NCBI GenBank assembly: GCA_007131065.1
Contig: SLRF01000035.1
Location: forward strand, 1-11,818
DNA: 11,818 nt
Direction: 5' to 3'
Source: Candidatus Saccharimonadota bacterium
GTDB lineage: Bacteria; Patescibacteriota; Saccharimonadia; QS-5-54-17
The notes below the pieces were generated by a model. It saw only the letters and a program-made list of their open reading frames with translations, had not been told where the DNA came from and did no database searches. The position numbers and the translations under genes were made by a program. Positions within the stretch are counted from its first letter, which is position 1. Each line of letters begins with the position of its first letter. This document shows, one piece after another, positions 1 to 7,175 of this stretch.

Positions 1-1056
1 GAGCTAGAGGCTCCGGCCAATACATCATCCCCTGTAGAGTGGGCTAAGATTTTTAAGGCTATGCGAAAGCAGATAGCTGCACCGCAGTATCCTTATGACG
101 TAGTGGTGCTGGAGATGGGAGCAGATCGGCCAGGAGATATAGAGCGGTTTATAAAATACATCAAGCCGGATATCGGAATAGTTACTGCGGTGGCAAAGGT
201 GCACCTAGAGGAATTCAAGGATGTAGATTCTATACTGGAAGAGAAGTGGTTACTAGCTAAAAACAGCAAACGATCACTTTATAATTATGACGACCCACGA
301 CTGCGCAAGAAGGGCGAGAAGAGTCCAGAGGCTCGTGGGTATGGTTTGGGTCAGGCACACTACCGAGTGGAGTTAGAGGAGTTCGACGGGGAAAGCGCGT
401 GGAAGGGTTCGTTTCATGCAGGAGACGAGATGTATGATGCGATCTTCCCGGTAGTCGCTAAGCAGACCGTTTATAGTTTTGCGGCGGCCCTGGCAGTTGC
501 AAAAGAGTTGAAGCTCGATTTAAGTAGTGCCGTAGCTACTCTTCCGCGCTGGAAGCAACCCAATGGCCGGATGCATTTATTGCGTGGCAAAAAAGATACC
601 ATGATAATCGACGATTCATACAATGCCAGCCCCTTCGCGACAGTAGCCGCCGTCGACTCTTTGAGTCAGTTCGAGGGTAGAAAGCTAGCGATATTAGGCA
701 GTATGAACGAGTTGGGAGATTATGAGGCCGATGGACATAAGCTGGTAGGCAGTCACTGCTCAGATATAGATATACTCGCCACCATTGGCTACGCGGCGAA
801 CAAGTATTTGGTGCCGGCGGCATTGGAGGCAGGAGTACCGGATATGGATATATTAGAGTGCAATACGCCGTATGAAGCAGGAGAGTTCATGCTTTCCCGA
901 CTCCAGCCTGGTGACGTAGTTCTGGTGAAAGGTTCGCAGAACGGGGTGTTTGCGGAAGAAGCTATAAAACCGTTGCTCAATAATTCTGACGATGAGATAT
1001 ACTTAGTGCGCCAGACAACCCAGTGGCTTGATAAGAAAAAGGAGCAGTTTTCGTGA
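1..1056 (+). CDS. murF: MurF-like Mur ligase, 5' end cut off by the window edge
   Basis: The reading frame is open from base 1, so the N-terminus, including the ATP-binding GKT loop, lies outside the window; the ATG at 61 is internal. MurF adds D-Ala-D-Ala to the UDP-MurNAc tripeptide in the cytoplasm, the last soluble step of peptidoglycan precursor synthesis. Visible Mur ligase motifs, in order: LEMGADRPGDIERF, IVTAVAKVHLEEF (the conserved histidine-glutamate segment), EEKWLLAK (position of the carbamylated lysine), YNYDDPR, then DDSYNASPFATVAAVDSL and ILGSMNELGDYE of the C-terminal ligase domain, and LVKGSQNGVF near the end. The DDSYNA and LVKGS motifs favour MurF over MurC, MurD or MurE. 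It ends in TGA, overlapping the next gene's GTG by four bases. A MurF-like ligase with another substrate cannot be excluded. Confidence 0.8.
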   Translation, partial: ELEAPANTSSPVEWAKIFKAMRKQIAAPQYPYDVVVLEMGADRPGDIERFIKYIKPDIGIVTAVAKVHLEEFKDVDSILEEKWLLAKNSKRSLYNYDDPRLRKKGEKSPEARGYGLGQAHYRVELEEFDGESAWKGSFHAGDEMYDAIFPVVAKQTVYSFAAALAVAKELKLDLSSAVATLPRWKQPNGRMHLLRGKKDTMIIDDSYNASPFATVAAVDSLSQFEGRKLAILGSMNELGDYEADGHKLVGSHCSDIDILATIGYAANKYLVPAALEAGVPDMDILECNTPYEAGEFMLSRLQPGDVVLVKGSQNGVFAEEAIKPLLNNSDDEIYLVRQTTQWLDKKKEQFS

Positions 1057-1667
1057 GTCAGTTCATAGGTCCGGGCAACAGTGTGCCGTTTATATCTCAA
1101 ATAGATGAAGTAAAAGATCCCGAATGGCAGGATCGTTTTTGTGGCATCGTATCCGTTTACATGGTTCTGGCGTATTGGTGGAGTAGGAAGGCTATTCCGA
1201 GTCATCCGGGATTGGATGCGGTTAGCTCTTACGGTTTTAAGATAGACGGATACAGTGATGGTGTCGGATGGGTGCATGCCAAACTTGCCGATGTAGCTAG
1301 ATACTACAAACACCCAGCGGTAGTGCGGTCGTGGTTTATTCGGGACAATGATATAAAAATCATGCGTAATCAAAGTCGCTTGGATTCATCGCATGAGATG
1401 GATCTATACGCAGGTCAGGTCATGCGTGAATTCGTGATGACACTGGAGCAACATCTGCATGAAGATGTTCCTGTGATATTAAGCGTGAAACCAAAATTCG
1501 GAAATAATGGCGACAATCATCTGGTAGTAGTCACCGGAATATCTGAAGATGCTACAAAAGTAACGGTGCATGACCCCCAGACCCATGCTGATGATGCGAA
1601 CAAGGTCGTGAGCATGAGCAAATTACTAGAGTACAGCAACTACAACGCTATAATAATCTACTCATAG
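1053..1667 (+). CDS. C39-like papain-fold cysteine peptidase
   Basis: This 204-residue protein looks like a peptidase_C39_2-type cysteine peptidase. The N-terminal VPFISQ followed by C30 in RFCGIVSVYMVLAYW is the typical catalytic-cysteine segment, H156 in DNHLVVVTGI is the likely catalytic histidine, and D174 in VTVHDPQ follows in the usual place. There is no signal peptide or membrane segment, so it is probably cytosolic, unlike C39 domains fused to bacteriocin exporters. The GTG start is supported by AAGGAG at 1039-1044, eight bases upstream, and the GTGA overlap with the Mur ligase stop implies translational coupling. Its substrate is unknown. Coupling to a cell-wall precursor ligase suggests a peptide or peptidoglycan-related role, but this is inference. 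Confidence 0.75.
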   Translation: MSQFIGPGNSVPFISQIDEVKDPEWQDRFCGIVSVYMVLAYWWSRKAIPSHPGLDAVSSYGFKIDGYSDGVGWVHAKLADVARYYKHPAVVRSWFIRDNDIKIMRNQSRLDSSHEMDLYAGQVMREFVMTLEQHLHEDVPVILSVKPKFGNNGDNHLVVVTGISEDATKVTVHDPQTHADDANKVVSMSKLLEYSNYNAIIIYS

Positions 1668-1669
1668 CC

Positions 1670-1698
1670 TTTACTCGTAAATGCGATTTTCCTATACT
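1670..1698 (+). promoter_or_regulatory. Sigma-70-type promoter for the ParB-like gene
   Basis: TTTACT at 1670-1675 and TATACT at 1693-1698 are separated by 17 bases. The -35 box starts two bases after the upstream stop codon. A Shine-Dalgarno GGAGG at 1738-1742 precedes the next ATG. Confidence 0.6.
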
Positions 1699-1745
1699 AA
1701 CCGTAAGGCTTAGGTGGGAAACAAAAAAGTCGCAACTGGAGGAGT

Positions 1746-3005
1746 ATGGGTCACGAGCTACATGCCGATGAAAAAATCAGGAGTATAGATAGCTATGTAT
1801 CTGATAGTTCACCGCTCGAAGCTATTGACCGAGATGAAATCCCAGAAGAGTATCGACCCCGGACATACGGAGAAAAACTTATAAGACCGGTTCGTTTGGG
1901 CGATTTGATAATGCTTACGCAGACACGATCGGAAGCGAATCCCGAATCACAGAATCTAGGAGATTCCATAGAGCGTAACGGTTTAATCAACCAGCTCGAC
2001 GTAGCCAGGATGCCGGTCGATGCGCTGGAGGAATATGTCGATTTCGTTAATCGTATATGGGGAGCTGACTATGATGTATCGCAACTACCCGTAGCACAGG
2101 ATGGGTATTATTATTTAGTGATTGCCGGGCACTCCCGAACCCTTGGCATTATGGAGAATGAGGCTAATAGAGCGAAGCGGGCGTTGGATGCTGGGTATGA
2201 GACCGATCCGGATGAGGCGGTCATACACTGCAAGATTGTAGAAGCACCTACTCCGAGCCGTATAATCGCATTGCAACTGGAAGAGAACATACACCATCAG
2301 GTGCCTCGTGAGCGCCAGGCTATGTGTATAGTGGAGACTTATCTTTATGGGCTGGAGATCGGTGCATGGAGCAACCAAGCAGAATTTGTCACCGAGGCCG
2401 ACGGTCGTTTCTCGAAAGATCTTTTGCGCAATGCCCTACACTTCTCGCGTTTACCTGAGTCGGCTCGAGAGCAAGTCATGCTAGGAGCATTACGCTACTC
2501 GACCGCGGTAGAACTTGCCAAAACTTATCCGGAGCTTGTGCAATATTGCCTGTTCGAATATTTCGACGAACGTGACCTTAATGATTTATCTGAGGAAGAG
2601 TCGGCTGGATTGTTTTCTTACTGTGAAGAATGGCTAGGTAGAGAAATAGCTGAAATACAAGATAAGCGTATCGGAGTTGCTGCGGCCAAAAAACGTATGG
2701 AATCGTATAGAGAGAATTGGGTAGAGACTATGGGCGCAGACAGAGAAAGCCAGCCAACTCTCTTCATGCGTGACCCCAACGAAGATTTCAAGCTCGAAAA
2801 GGCTAGACAGAGACGGGAGTACAGGAGCATAGTGCGTAGACTTGCCGATAAACCACTGCAACAAGTGGCTCGTGCTATTGCTATACACGACCAGTTGGCA
2901 TTTGATGATGAGGAATCCAGGAGTGCTATAGAGACTTCATCGGCTAGTTACACCCAAGCCTTGGGAGGCATGGCTATCGGACGCGGGCTAGTGGCGGAGT
3001 CGTAG
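1746..3005 (+). CDS. ParB/Spo0J-like N-terminal domain protein
   Basis: This 419-residue soluble protein carries the ParB N-terminal fold signatures. LGDSIERNGLINQLDV (residues 71-86) matches the 'act on neighbours' strand-helix. YYLVIAGHSRTLG (122-134) sits at the GERR box, here GHSR. QLEENIHHQVPRERQA (177-192) matches the conserved ENxxR box. Residues 222-258 (FSKDLLRNALHFSRLPESAR onward) resemble the ParB helix-turn-helix region. ParB proteins bind DNA and CTP in chromosome segregation; related proteins act as transcription regulators or nucleoid-occlusion factors. There is no parA beside it and it is longer than ordinary ParB (about 300 residues), so a canonical segregation role is not established. 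The C-terminal third is charged, helical and unrecognised. It has its own promoter and a GGAGG ribosome binding site. Confidence 0.75.
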   Translation: MGHELHADEKIRSIDSYVSDSSPLEAIDRDEIPEEYRPRTYGEKLIRPVRLGDLIMLTQTRSEANPESQNLGDSIERNGLINQLDVARMPVDALEEYVDFVNRIWGADYDVSQLPVAQDGYYYLVIAGHSRTLGIMENEANRAKRALDAGYETDPDEAVIHCKIVEAPTPSRIIALQLEENIHHQVPRERQAMCIVETYLYGLEIGAWSNQAEFVTEADGRFSKDLLRNALHFSRLPESAREQVMLGALRYSTAVELAKTYPELVQYCLFEYFDERDLNDLSEEESAGLFSYCEEWLGREIAEIQDKRIGVAAAKKRMESYRENWVETMGADRESQPTLFMRDPNEDFKLEKARQRREYRSIVRRLADKPLQQVARAIAIHDQLAFDDEESRSAIETSSASYTQALGGMAIGRGLVAES

Positions 3006-3022
3006 ATACTAGGGTCGACTGA

Positions 3023-3028
3023 TATAAT
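3023..3028 (+). promoter_or_regulatory. -10 box placing transcription start at the leuS ATG
   Basis: A perfect TATAAT lies eight bases before the leuS ATG at 3037. Transcription from it would start at about 3035-3037, giving a leaderless mRNA. No Shine-Dalgarno is present between the box and the ATG. The -35 region is weak. Confidence 0.5.
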
Positions 3029-3036
3029 CAACTACT

Positions 3037-5487
3037 ATGAGACATTACGACCCAAAGACTATCGAAGCGAAGTGGCAGGACGTCTGGTCGAAGACCAAGC
3101 TTTATGAAGTAGAAGAGGATGCGTCCGCACGTAAGTCATATATAACTGCGATGTTTCCATATCCCAGCGGTGCGGGATTGCATGTAGGGCATGTACGCAA
3201 CTACTCTATTACCGATACTTTGGCTAGGTACCACAGGCAGCGAGGTGAGAACGTACTATCTACCATCGGTTGGGACGCTTTCGGTCTGCCTGCGGAGAAT
3301 TATGCTATTAAAACCGGTACTCCGCCGAAGGAAAGTACAGACGAGAATATCAAGAGCTTTAAGTCGCAGTTGATGCGACTGGGTATGAGTTATGACTGGT
3401 CTCGCGAGATTAATACTACCGACCCGGAGTACTATCGCTGGACGCAGTGGATATTCACTAAGCTGCATGAGAAGGGCTTAGCCTATCAGGACGAGAGTCT
3501 GCAGTGGTGGTGTCCAGAGTGCAAGACTGTGCTTGCTAACGAACAAGTAGAGAATGGATGCTGCTGGCGACATGAAGACACACCTGCTGAGAAAAAGCGT
3601 CTTATGCAGTGGTTTTTTAAAATTACTGAGTATGCTGACGAACTGCTAGACGGCATAGATGAGCTTGATTGGCCGGAGAGAATAAAGTCCATGCAACGAA
3701 ACTGGATTGGGCGCAGCGAAGGGGCTTTGGTGAAATTTCCCCTCAGTGGAAGTGATGAACATATAGAAGTCTTTACCACTCGTCCGGACACTTTGCACGG
3801 TGCAACCTATATGGTGCTAGCACCGGAGCATCCACTAGTAGATGATATAGCAGTGCATGACCGCAGGGATTCCGTAGCTGACTATAAGAAGAGAGTACTT
3901 GCTAAAAGCGATGTAGAGAGAGTCAGCCAGGAACGCGATAAAACCGGAGTATTTACCGGTGCGTATGCTGTGAATCCGGTAAGTGACGAGAAAATTCCGA
4001 TATGGGTGGCGGACTTTGTGTTGATGAGCTATGGAACTGGAGCGATTATGGCGGTTCCGGCCCACGACGTACGAGATTATGAGTTTGCCAAAGAGTTCAA
4101 ACTGCCGATGCGCCGGGTAGTAGAAGGTGGCGAACTGCCATATACCGGCACCGGCAAAATTGTGAATTCACCCGGGATTAACGGCATGGATTCTAAAGAA
4201 GCAGTCGATAAAATCATCGCTGATCTTAGGAAGCAGGAACTCGGCGATTCAAGCATCCAGTATAAGATGCGCGATTGGTTAATCTCCCGACAGAGATATT
4301 GGGGAACGCCTATCCCTATAATTCATTGTGGTAGTTGTGGTCCGGTAGCAGTACCCCAAAGCGATCTACCAGTAGTATTGCCCGAAGTGGAAAACTTCAC
4401 TCCTACAGGAGGTAGCAAGAGCGTCTTGGCTGAGTTGGATGAGTGGGTAAAGACTACTTGTCCTGAGTGTGGTGGTCCGGGTGAGCGTGAGACCGATACT
4501 ATGGATGGATACGCTTGCTCGAGTTGGTACTACCTGCGCTACACTGACGCGCATAATTCCAAGGTAGCCTGGGATCCGAGAAAAGCTAACTATTGGATGC
4601 CTGTCGATTACTATTGTGGCGGTGATCACGCTGTATCTCACCTACTCTATTCTCGTTTTTGGATGCACTTTTTTGCTGATGAAGGGCTGGTAGAGCATAA
4701 AGAGCCCGTAAAACGACTGGTCTTTAATGGCTATATCAATGCCTCGGATGGATCCAAGATGAGCAAGAGTAAAGGCAATGTCATCGACCCGTTAGAGCTA
4801 ATTGATGCCGGTTATGGAGCGGATTCATTGCGACTGTACGAGCTCTTTATAGCTCCTTATGAACTGGATGCGGCTTGGGATCCCAACGGCATAGTCGGAA
4901 CTTACCGCTTCCTGAACCGGGTATGGAACTTGACTTATGAATTTATTGATAGCCCAGAATCGGTAGAGTCGGATAATACGGGTGAACACGAGATGGCTTT
5001 GAATTCACATCTGCATAGCGCTATCCGCAAGACCACTCATGATCTAGATAGACTAAGTTTCAATACAGCCATAGCATCGCTAATGGAGCTTACCAATAAT
5101 CTCTACAAGACAAAGGAAGAGTTTCCTCTAGAGAGAAACAGTTCCGCTTGGAGAGATGCCATAGAGTCTTTGCTACTGCTGCTAGCCCCGTTCGCGCCGC
5201 ACATAGCAGAAGAGCTATGGTCGGAACTGGGGCATGAAGAGAGTATCCATATCCATGCTTGGCCTAAGTGGGACGAGCAATACCTTCAGGAAGACCTCGC
5301 GACTATCATATTACAGGTCAATGGCAAGCTAAGGGATCAGATAGTAGTCGCTGCCGATATAAGTGATGAGGAACTGAAAAAGGCTGCTAAAAATAGCGAT
5401 AAAATAGCTCGCTATTTAGACGAAGGGGAGCTGGTCAAGACCATAGTAGTCCCAGGGAAGCTGGTAAACTTCGTAATCCGGAACTAA
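3037..5487 (+). CDS. leuS: Leucine--tRNA ligase
   Basis: LeuRS charges tRNA-Leu with leucine in the cytoplasm. The 816-residue product is of normal bacterial length and complete. It shows the class I HIGH motif as HVGH (residues 49-52, in FPYPSGAGLHVGHVRNYS) and KMSKS at 574-578. The zinc-type CPEC begins at C159/C162, and a second cluster comprises HCGSCG and CPECGG. The CP1 editing domain shows FTTRPDTLHGATYMVLAPEH near residues 246-265. The family-typical RNWIGRSEGA and MRDWLISRQRYWGTPIP segments are present. The C-terminal anticodon-binding domain ends in the compact LeuRS-specific tail. The ATG is chosen because MRHYDPKTIEAKWQ is the standard LeuRS N-terminus; it has no Shine-Dalgarno. 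The stop lies three bases from the stop of the convergent minus-strand gene, with no clear terminator between them. Confidence 0.97.
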   Translation: MRHYDPKTIEAKWQDVWSKTKLYEVEEDASARKSYITAMFPYPSGAGLHVGHVRNYSITDTLARYHRQRGENVLSTIGWDAFGLPAENYAIKTGTPPKESTDENIKSFKSQLMRLGMSYDWSREINTTDPEYYRWTQWIFTKLHEKGLAYQDESLQWWCPECKTVLANEQVENGCCWRHEDTPAEKKRLMQWFFKITEYADELLDGIDELDWPERIKSMQRNWIGRSEGALVKFPLSGSDEHIEVFTTRPDTLHGATYMVLAPEHPLVDDIAVHDRRDSVADYKKRVLAKSDVERVSQERDKTGVFTGAYAVNPVSDEKIPIWVADFVLMSYGTGAIMAVPAHDVRDYEFAKEFKLPMRRVVEGGELPYTGTGKIVNSPGINGMDSKEAVDKIIADLRKQELGDSSIQYKMRDWLISRQRYWGTPIPIIHCGSCGPVAVPQSDLPVVLPEVENFTPTGGSKSVLAELDEWVKTTCPECGGPGERETDTMDGYACSSWYYLRYTDAHNSKVAWDPRKANYWMPVDYYCGGDHAVSHLLYSRFWMHFFADEGLVEHKEPVKRLVFNGYINASDGSKMSKSKGNVIDPLELIDAGYGADSLRLYELFIAPYELDAAWDPNGIVGTYRFLNRVWNLTYEFIDSPESVESDNTGEHEMALNSHLHSAIRKTTHDLDRLSFNTAIASLMELTNNLYKTKEEFPLERNSSAWRDAIESLLLLLAPFAPHIAEELWSELGHEESIHIHAWPKWDEQYLQEDLATIILQVNGKLRDQIVVAADISDEELKKAAKNSDKIARYLDEGELVKTIVVPGKLVNFVIRN

Positions 5488-5490
5488 TTT

Positions 5491-5784
5491 CTATGAACAG
5501 TCGGTAGGTATGTTTATGGTTTGACCGGGCTGGATTTCGCCCATTTTGTCTATATGAGGGTTAGTCTGGTCAACCTCATACATATAGGCTTGTTTGTTCA
5601 GCTGTCCGTTATCTAGCTCGCCGTATTGGTCGACTATATTCCAGGCGGTCTCTCCAGGGGCCACAGTGTGTGTAGTAGTGTCTTCGCAATTTACTCTTTC
5701 GCAACCTACTAAGGTCATAGCACAGGCTCCCGCCATAGCGGCTACTTTGACATTCATATTTCCCCGTAGTCTTTCAAAACTCAT
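5491..5784 (-). CDS. Small LysM-domain lipoprotein
   Basis: A 97-residue predicted lipoprotein. The hydrophobic signal segment MNVKVAAMAGACAMTLVGC ends in an LVGC lipobox (C28), where signal peptidase II would cleave and lipid would be attached. The rest is one LysM-like module: HTVAPGETAWNIVDQYGE, then VDQTNPHIDKMG and IQPGQTINIPTD. LysM binds the glycan of peptidoglycan, so the protein probably sits on the outer membrane face holding or modifying the wall; no catalytic domain is present. The ATG at 5784 is preferred because AAGGAG lies five bases upstream; a GTG at 5790 would overlap that site, and an ATG at 5757 is a weaker alternative. It is convergent with leuS and divergent from rpmF, with its own perfect consensus promoter. 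Two more cysteines (C33, C96) lie in the exported part. Confidence 0.8.
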   Translation of the reverse strand: MSFERLRGNMNVKVAAMAGACAMTLVGCERVNCEDTTTHTVAPGETAWNIVDQYGELDNGQLNKQAYMYEVDQTNPHIDKMGEIQPGQTINIPTDCS

Positions 5785-5819
5785 GCCCACTCCTTATCAG
5801 TGCTTAATTACTCTTTAAT

Positions 5820-5848
5820 ATTATACTATTTTATTACATATATGTCAA
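5820..5848 (-). promoter_or_regulatory. Perfect consensus sigma-70 promoter for the LysM lipoprotein
   Basis: Read on the minus strand, TTGACA (5848-5843) and TATAAT (5825-5820) are both exact consensus hexamers with an ideal 17-base spacer. The expected start is near 5813, giving a leader of about 30 bases. Confidence 0.85.
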
Positions 5849-5857
5849 GAATAGTGG

Positions 5858-5886
5858 TTGTTTGTTCAATCTATCTTCGCTATACT
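5858..5886 (+). promoter_or_regulatory. Promoter for rpmF and the downstream cluster
   Basis: TTGTTT at 5858-5863 and TATACT at 5881-5886 are separated by 17 bases. The -35 box lies nine bases from the -35 box of the divergent LysM promoter, so the two are back to back. The leader holds a small AT-rich stem TTAAGA/TCTTAA (5892-5897 with 5903-5908) just before the ribosome binding site. Confidence 0.7.
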
Positions 5887-5926
5887 TGAGATTAAGAATT
5901 AATCTTAAATTAAGAAGGAGCCGGCT

Positions 5927-6058
5927 ATGGGTATGCCGAAAAAACGCCGCAGCCCCCGCAAGCAGGGTTTGCATCGATCGCACTTGGTGCGTGATCTCGC
6001 AGAGCGAGTGAATAAGCGTTCGCCAGTAAAGGTGAAGCTTGGTAAAAAGCAGTCATAA
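5927..6058 (+). CDS. rpmF: Large-subunit ribosomal protein bL32
   Basis: A 43-residue, very basic protein beginning MGMPKKRRSPRKQGLHRSHL. This matches the bL32 N-terminus (MAVPKKRxSxSR, then the RRxHxxL segment). bL32 sits near the peptidyl-transferase region of the 50S subunit. The zinc-binding cysteines of many bL32 proteins are absent, so this is the short C-minus form. The start has AAGGAG at 5915-5920, six bases upstream, and MGMPKK aligns with MAVPKK, so the first ATG is used rather than the one at 5933. It has its own promoter and heads a run through a small ORF, nusB, a Nudix gene and rnc. Confidence 0.82.
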   Translation: MGMPKKRRSPRKQGLHRSHLVRDLAERVNKRSPVKVKLGKKQS

Positions 6059-6089
6059 CGACTGATTAATGGGGTAAGGTACTTTTAAA

Positions 6090-6185
6090 ATGAACAAACT
6101 CAAAGAACGAAAAGCCTACGAAGATATATCCAAATTTGTATCGTATAGGTCGTTACTTTCTCTCGTCACGAAGGCTGGTCGTTAA
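6090..6185 (+). CDS. Putative 31-residue small ORF coupled to nusB
   Basis: An ATG at 6090 opens a 31-codon frame starting [18 protein letters not shown] and ending VTKAGR. Its TAA overlaps the nusB ATG by one base (TAATG at 6183-6187), an arrangement typical of translational coupling. GGTAAGG at 6073-6079 lies ten bases before the ATG and could act as a ribosome binding site. The peptide is basic and probably helical. I do not recognise it; it could be a leader peptide that sets nusB translation or a small protein in its own right. Without conservation data its coding status is uncertain. Confidence 0.45.
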   Translation: MNKLKERKAYEDISKFVSYRSLLSLVTKAGR

Positions 6186-6655
6186 TGGCTTCGAATAGAC
6201 ACTTAGGAAGAATTGTCGCTCTACAGAGTTTATACGAATTCGACTTTCGCGAGGATAAGCCGACGGATATAGAGCAGATTACAGAGCGTAATCTCGCGCA
6301 ATACGAGGGAGTTATCGGAGATTCGAAATTCGTACTTAACATAACTAGCAAAGTGCTTGATTCAGTCGAGAAAATCGACTCTATCTTAGAGCCGGCAGCG
6401 CCGGAATGGCCAATCGACCAGATAGCCCGAATCGACAGGACGATTCTTCGTATGGCTATTTACGAACTGGTCATAGCGAAAGAAACGCCGCCGAAAGTCG
6501 TCATCAATGAGGCAGTAGAACTAGGAAAACGTTTCGGCGGGGACAATTCATCAAAATTTATTAACGGAGTATTGGGAACGGTATATCGTGAGCACATCGA
6601 AGAAAAATCAGAATCAGAACCAGAAGCAGACGAAGAACCAGAATCAGAAAAGTAA
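6185..6655 (+). CDS. nusB: Transcription antitermination factor NusB
   Basis: NusB binds boxA RNA with S10 (NusE) and supports antitermination during rRNA synthesis. The 156-residue product has the expected all-helical NusB pattern: N-terminal [17 protein letters not shown] (the RxxAxQxLY motif), [22 protein letters not shown] (the conserved DRxILRxAxYEL motif), and [17 protein letters not shown] followed by [10 protein letters not shown]. The last 18 residues are an acidic Glu-rich tail not needed for the fold. The start overlaps the preceding small ORF's stop; GAAGG at 6170-6174 is a distant ribosome binding site. The tail region is read in a second frame as the start of the next gene, an overlap of 68 bases. 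Confidence 0.95.
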   Translation: MASNRHLGRIVALQSLYEFDFREDKPTDIEQITERNLAQYEGVIGDSKFVLNITSKVLDSVEKIDSILEPAAPEWPIDQIARIDRTILRMAIYELVIAKETPPKVVINEAVELGKRFGGDNSSKFINGVLGTVYREHIEEKSESEPEADEEPESEK

Positions 6656-7175
6656 TTCTAACCAACAGAAAAAACAGCACCACGGACGAGCTAATCAGCG
6701 CAAACGAGGGAAGTTTAAGCGCATAAGGCAGCGCATAAAGCGAGCTATTGCGGAAGAGACCGCTGGAGGTGTAGTTTTTCGTAGGACCGACAAAGGTATA
6801 GAGATATTGATGATTCAAGATGCGAAAGACCGCTGGACTATACCAAAAGGCCACGTAGAAGAAGGCGAAAGCCTGGAGGAGACGGCGGTAAGGGAGATAG
6901 AGGAAGAGACCGGCCTGGGAAGTCTGAAGATATTGGAGCGACTTGGGAAGATCGATTTTCGATACCGTAAAGCTGACAATCTGATCTTGATGACTATGCA
7001 TGTATTTTTAATACATGCGTATAAAAATACCGATGATTACGTGCCGGAAGAAAGCGAAGGCATTAAAGACGTAGCTTGGTTTCCGGCCAATGAAGCTTTG
7101 GACAAAATCGAGTATGATGATATCGGAAAACTGATTCTAATAGCACTGAAGAAGATTCGACATGCGAGATATTAA
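6588..7175 (+). CDS. Nudix hydrolase with a basic, Asn/Gln-rich N-terminal extension
   Basis: A 195-residue protein. Residues 57-190 form a Nudix domain with a complete Nudix box: G88, E94, R102, E103, E106, E107 and G109 in [20 protein letters not shown] plus TGL. Such enzymes cleave nucleoside diphosphates linked to another group; [13 protein letters not shown] resembles the diadenosine-polyphosphate or MutT-like branch, but the substrate cannot be read from sequence. Residues 1-55 are a low-complexity segment rich in Asn, Gln and Lys followed by a strongly basic stretch ([19 protein letters not shown]), suggesting RNA or ribosome binding. GTG at 6588 is the only plausible start in frame, since no ATG, GTG or TTG occurs before the Nudix core. 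The gene therefore overlaps nusB by 68 bases and rnc by 14. Confidence 0.85.
   Translation: MSTSKKNQNQNQKQTKNQNQKSNSNQQKKQHHGRANQRKRGKFKRIRQRIKRAIAEETAGGVVFRRTDKGIEILMIQDAKDRWTIPKGHVEEGESLEETAVREIEEETGLGSLKILERLGKIDFRYRKADNLILMTMHVFLIHAYKNTDDYVPEESEGIKDVAWFPANEALDKIEYDDIGKLILIALKKIRHARY

Noticed and set aside
789..1373. 194-codon open frame on the minus strand
   Set aside because: It lies opposite the Mur ligase and peptidase genes, has no ribosome binding site, and its translation has no recognisable motif.
6561..7001. 146-codon open frame on the minus strand
   Set aside because: It is antisense to the Nudix gene, whose motif is unmistakable; the hydrophobic translation is what antisense of Lys/Glu/Asn/Gln-rich coding sequence gives.
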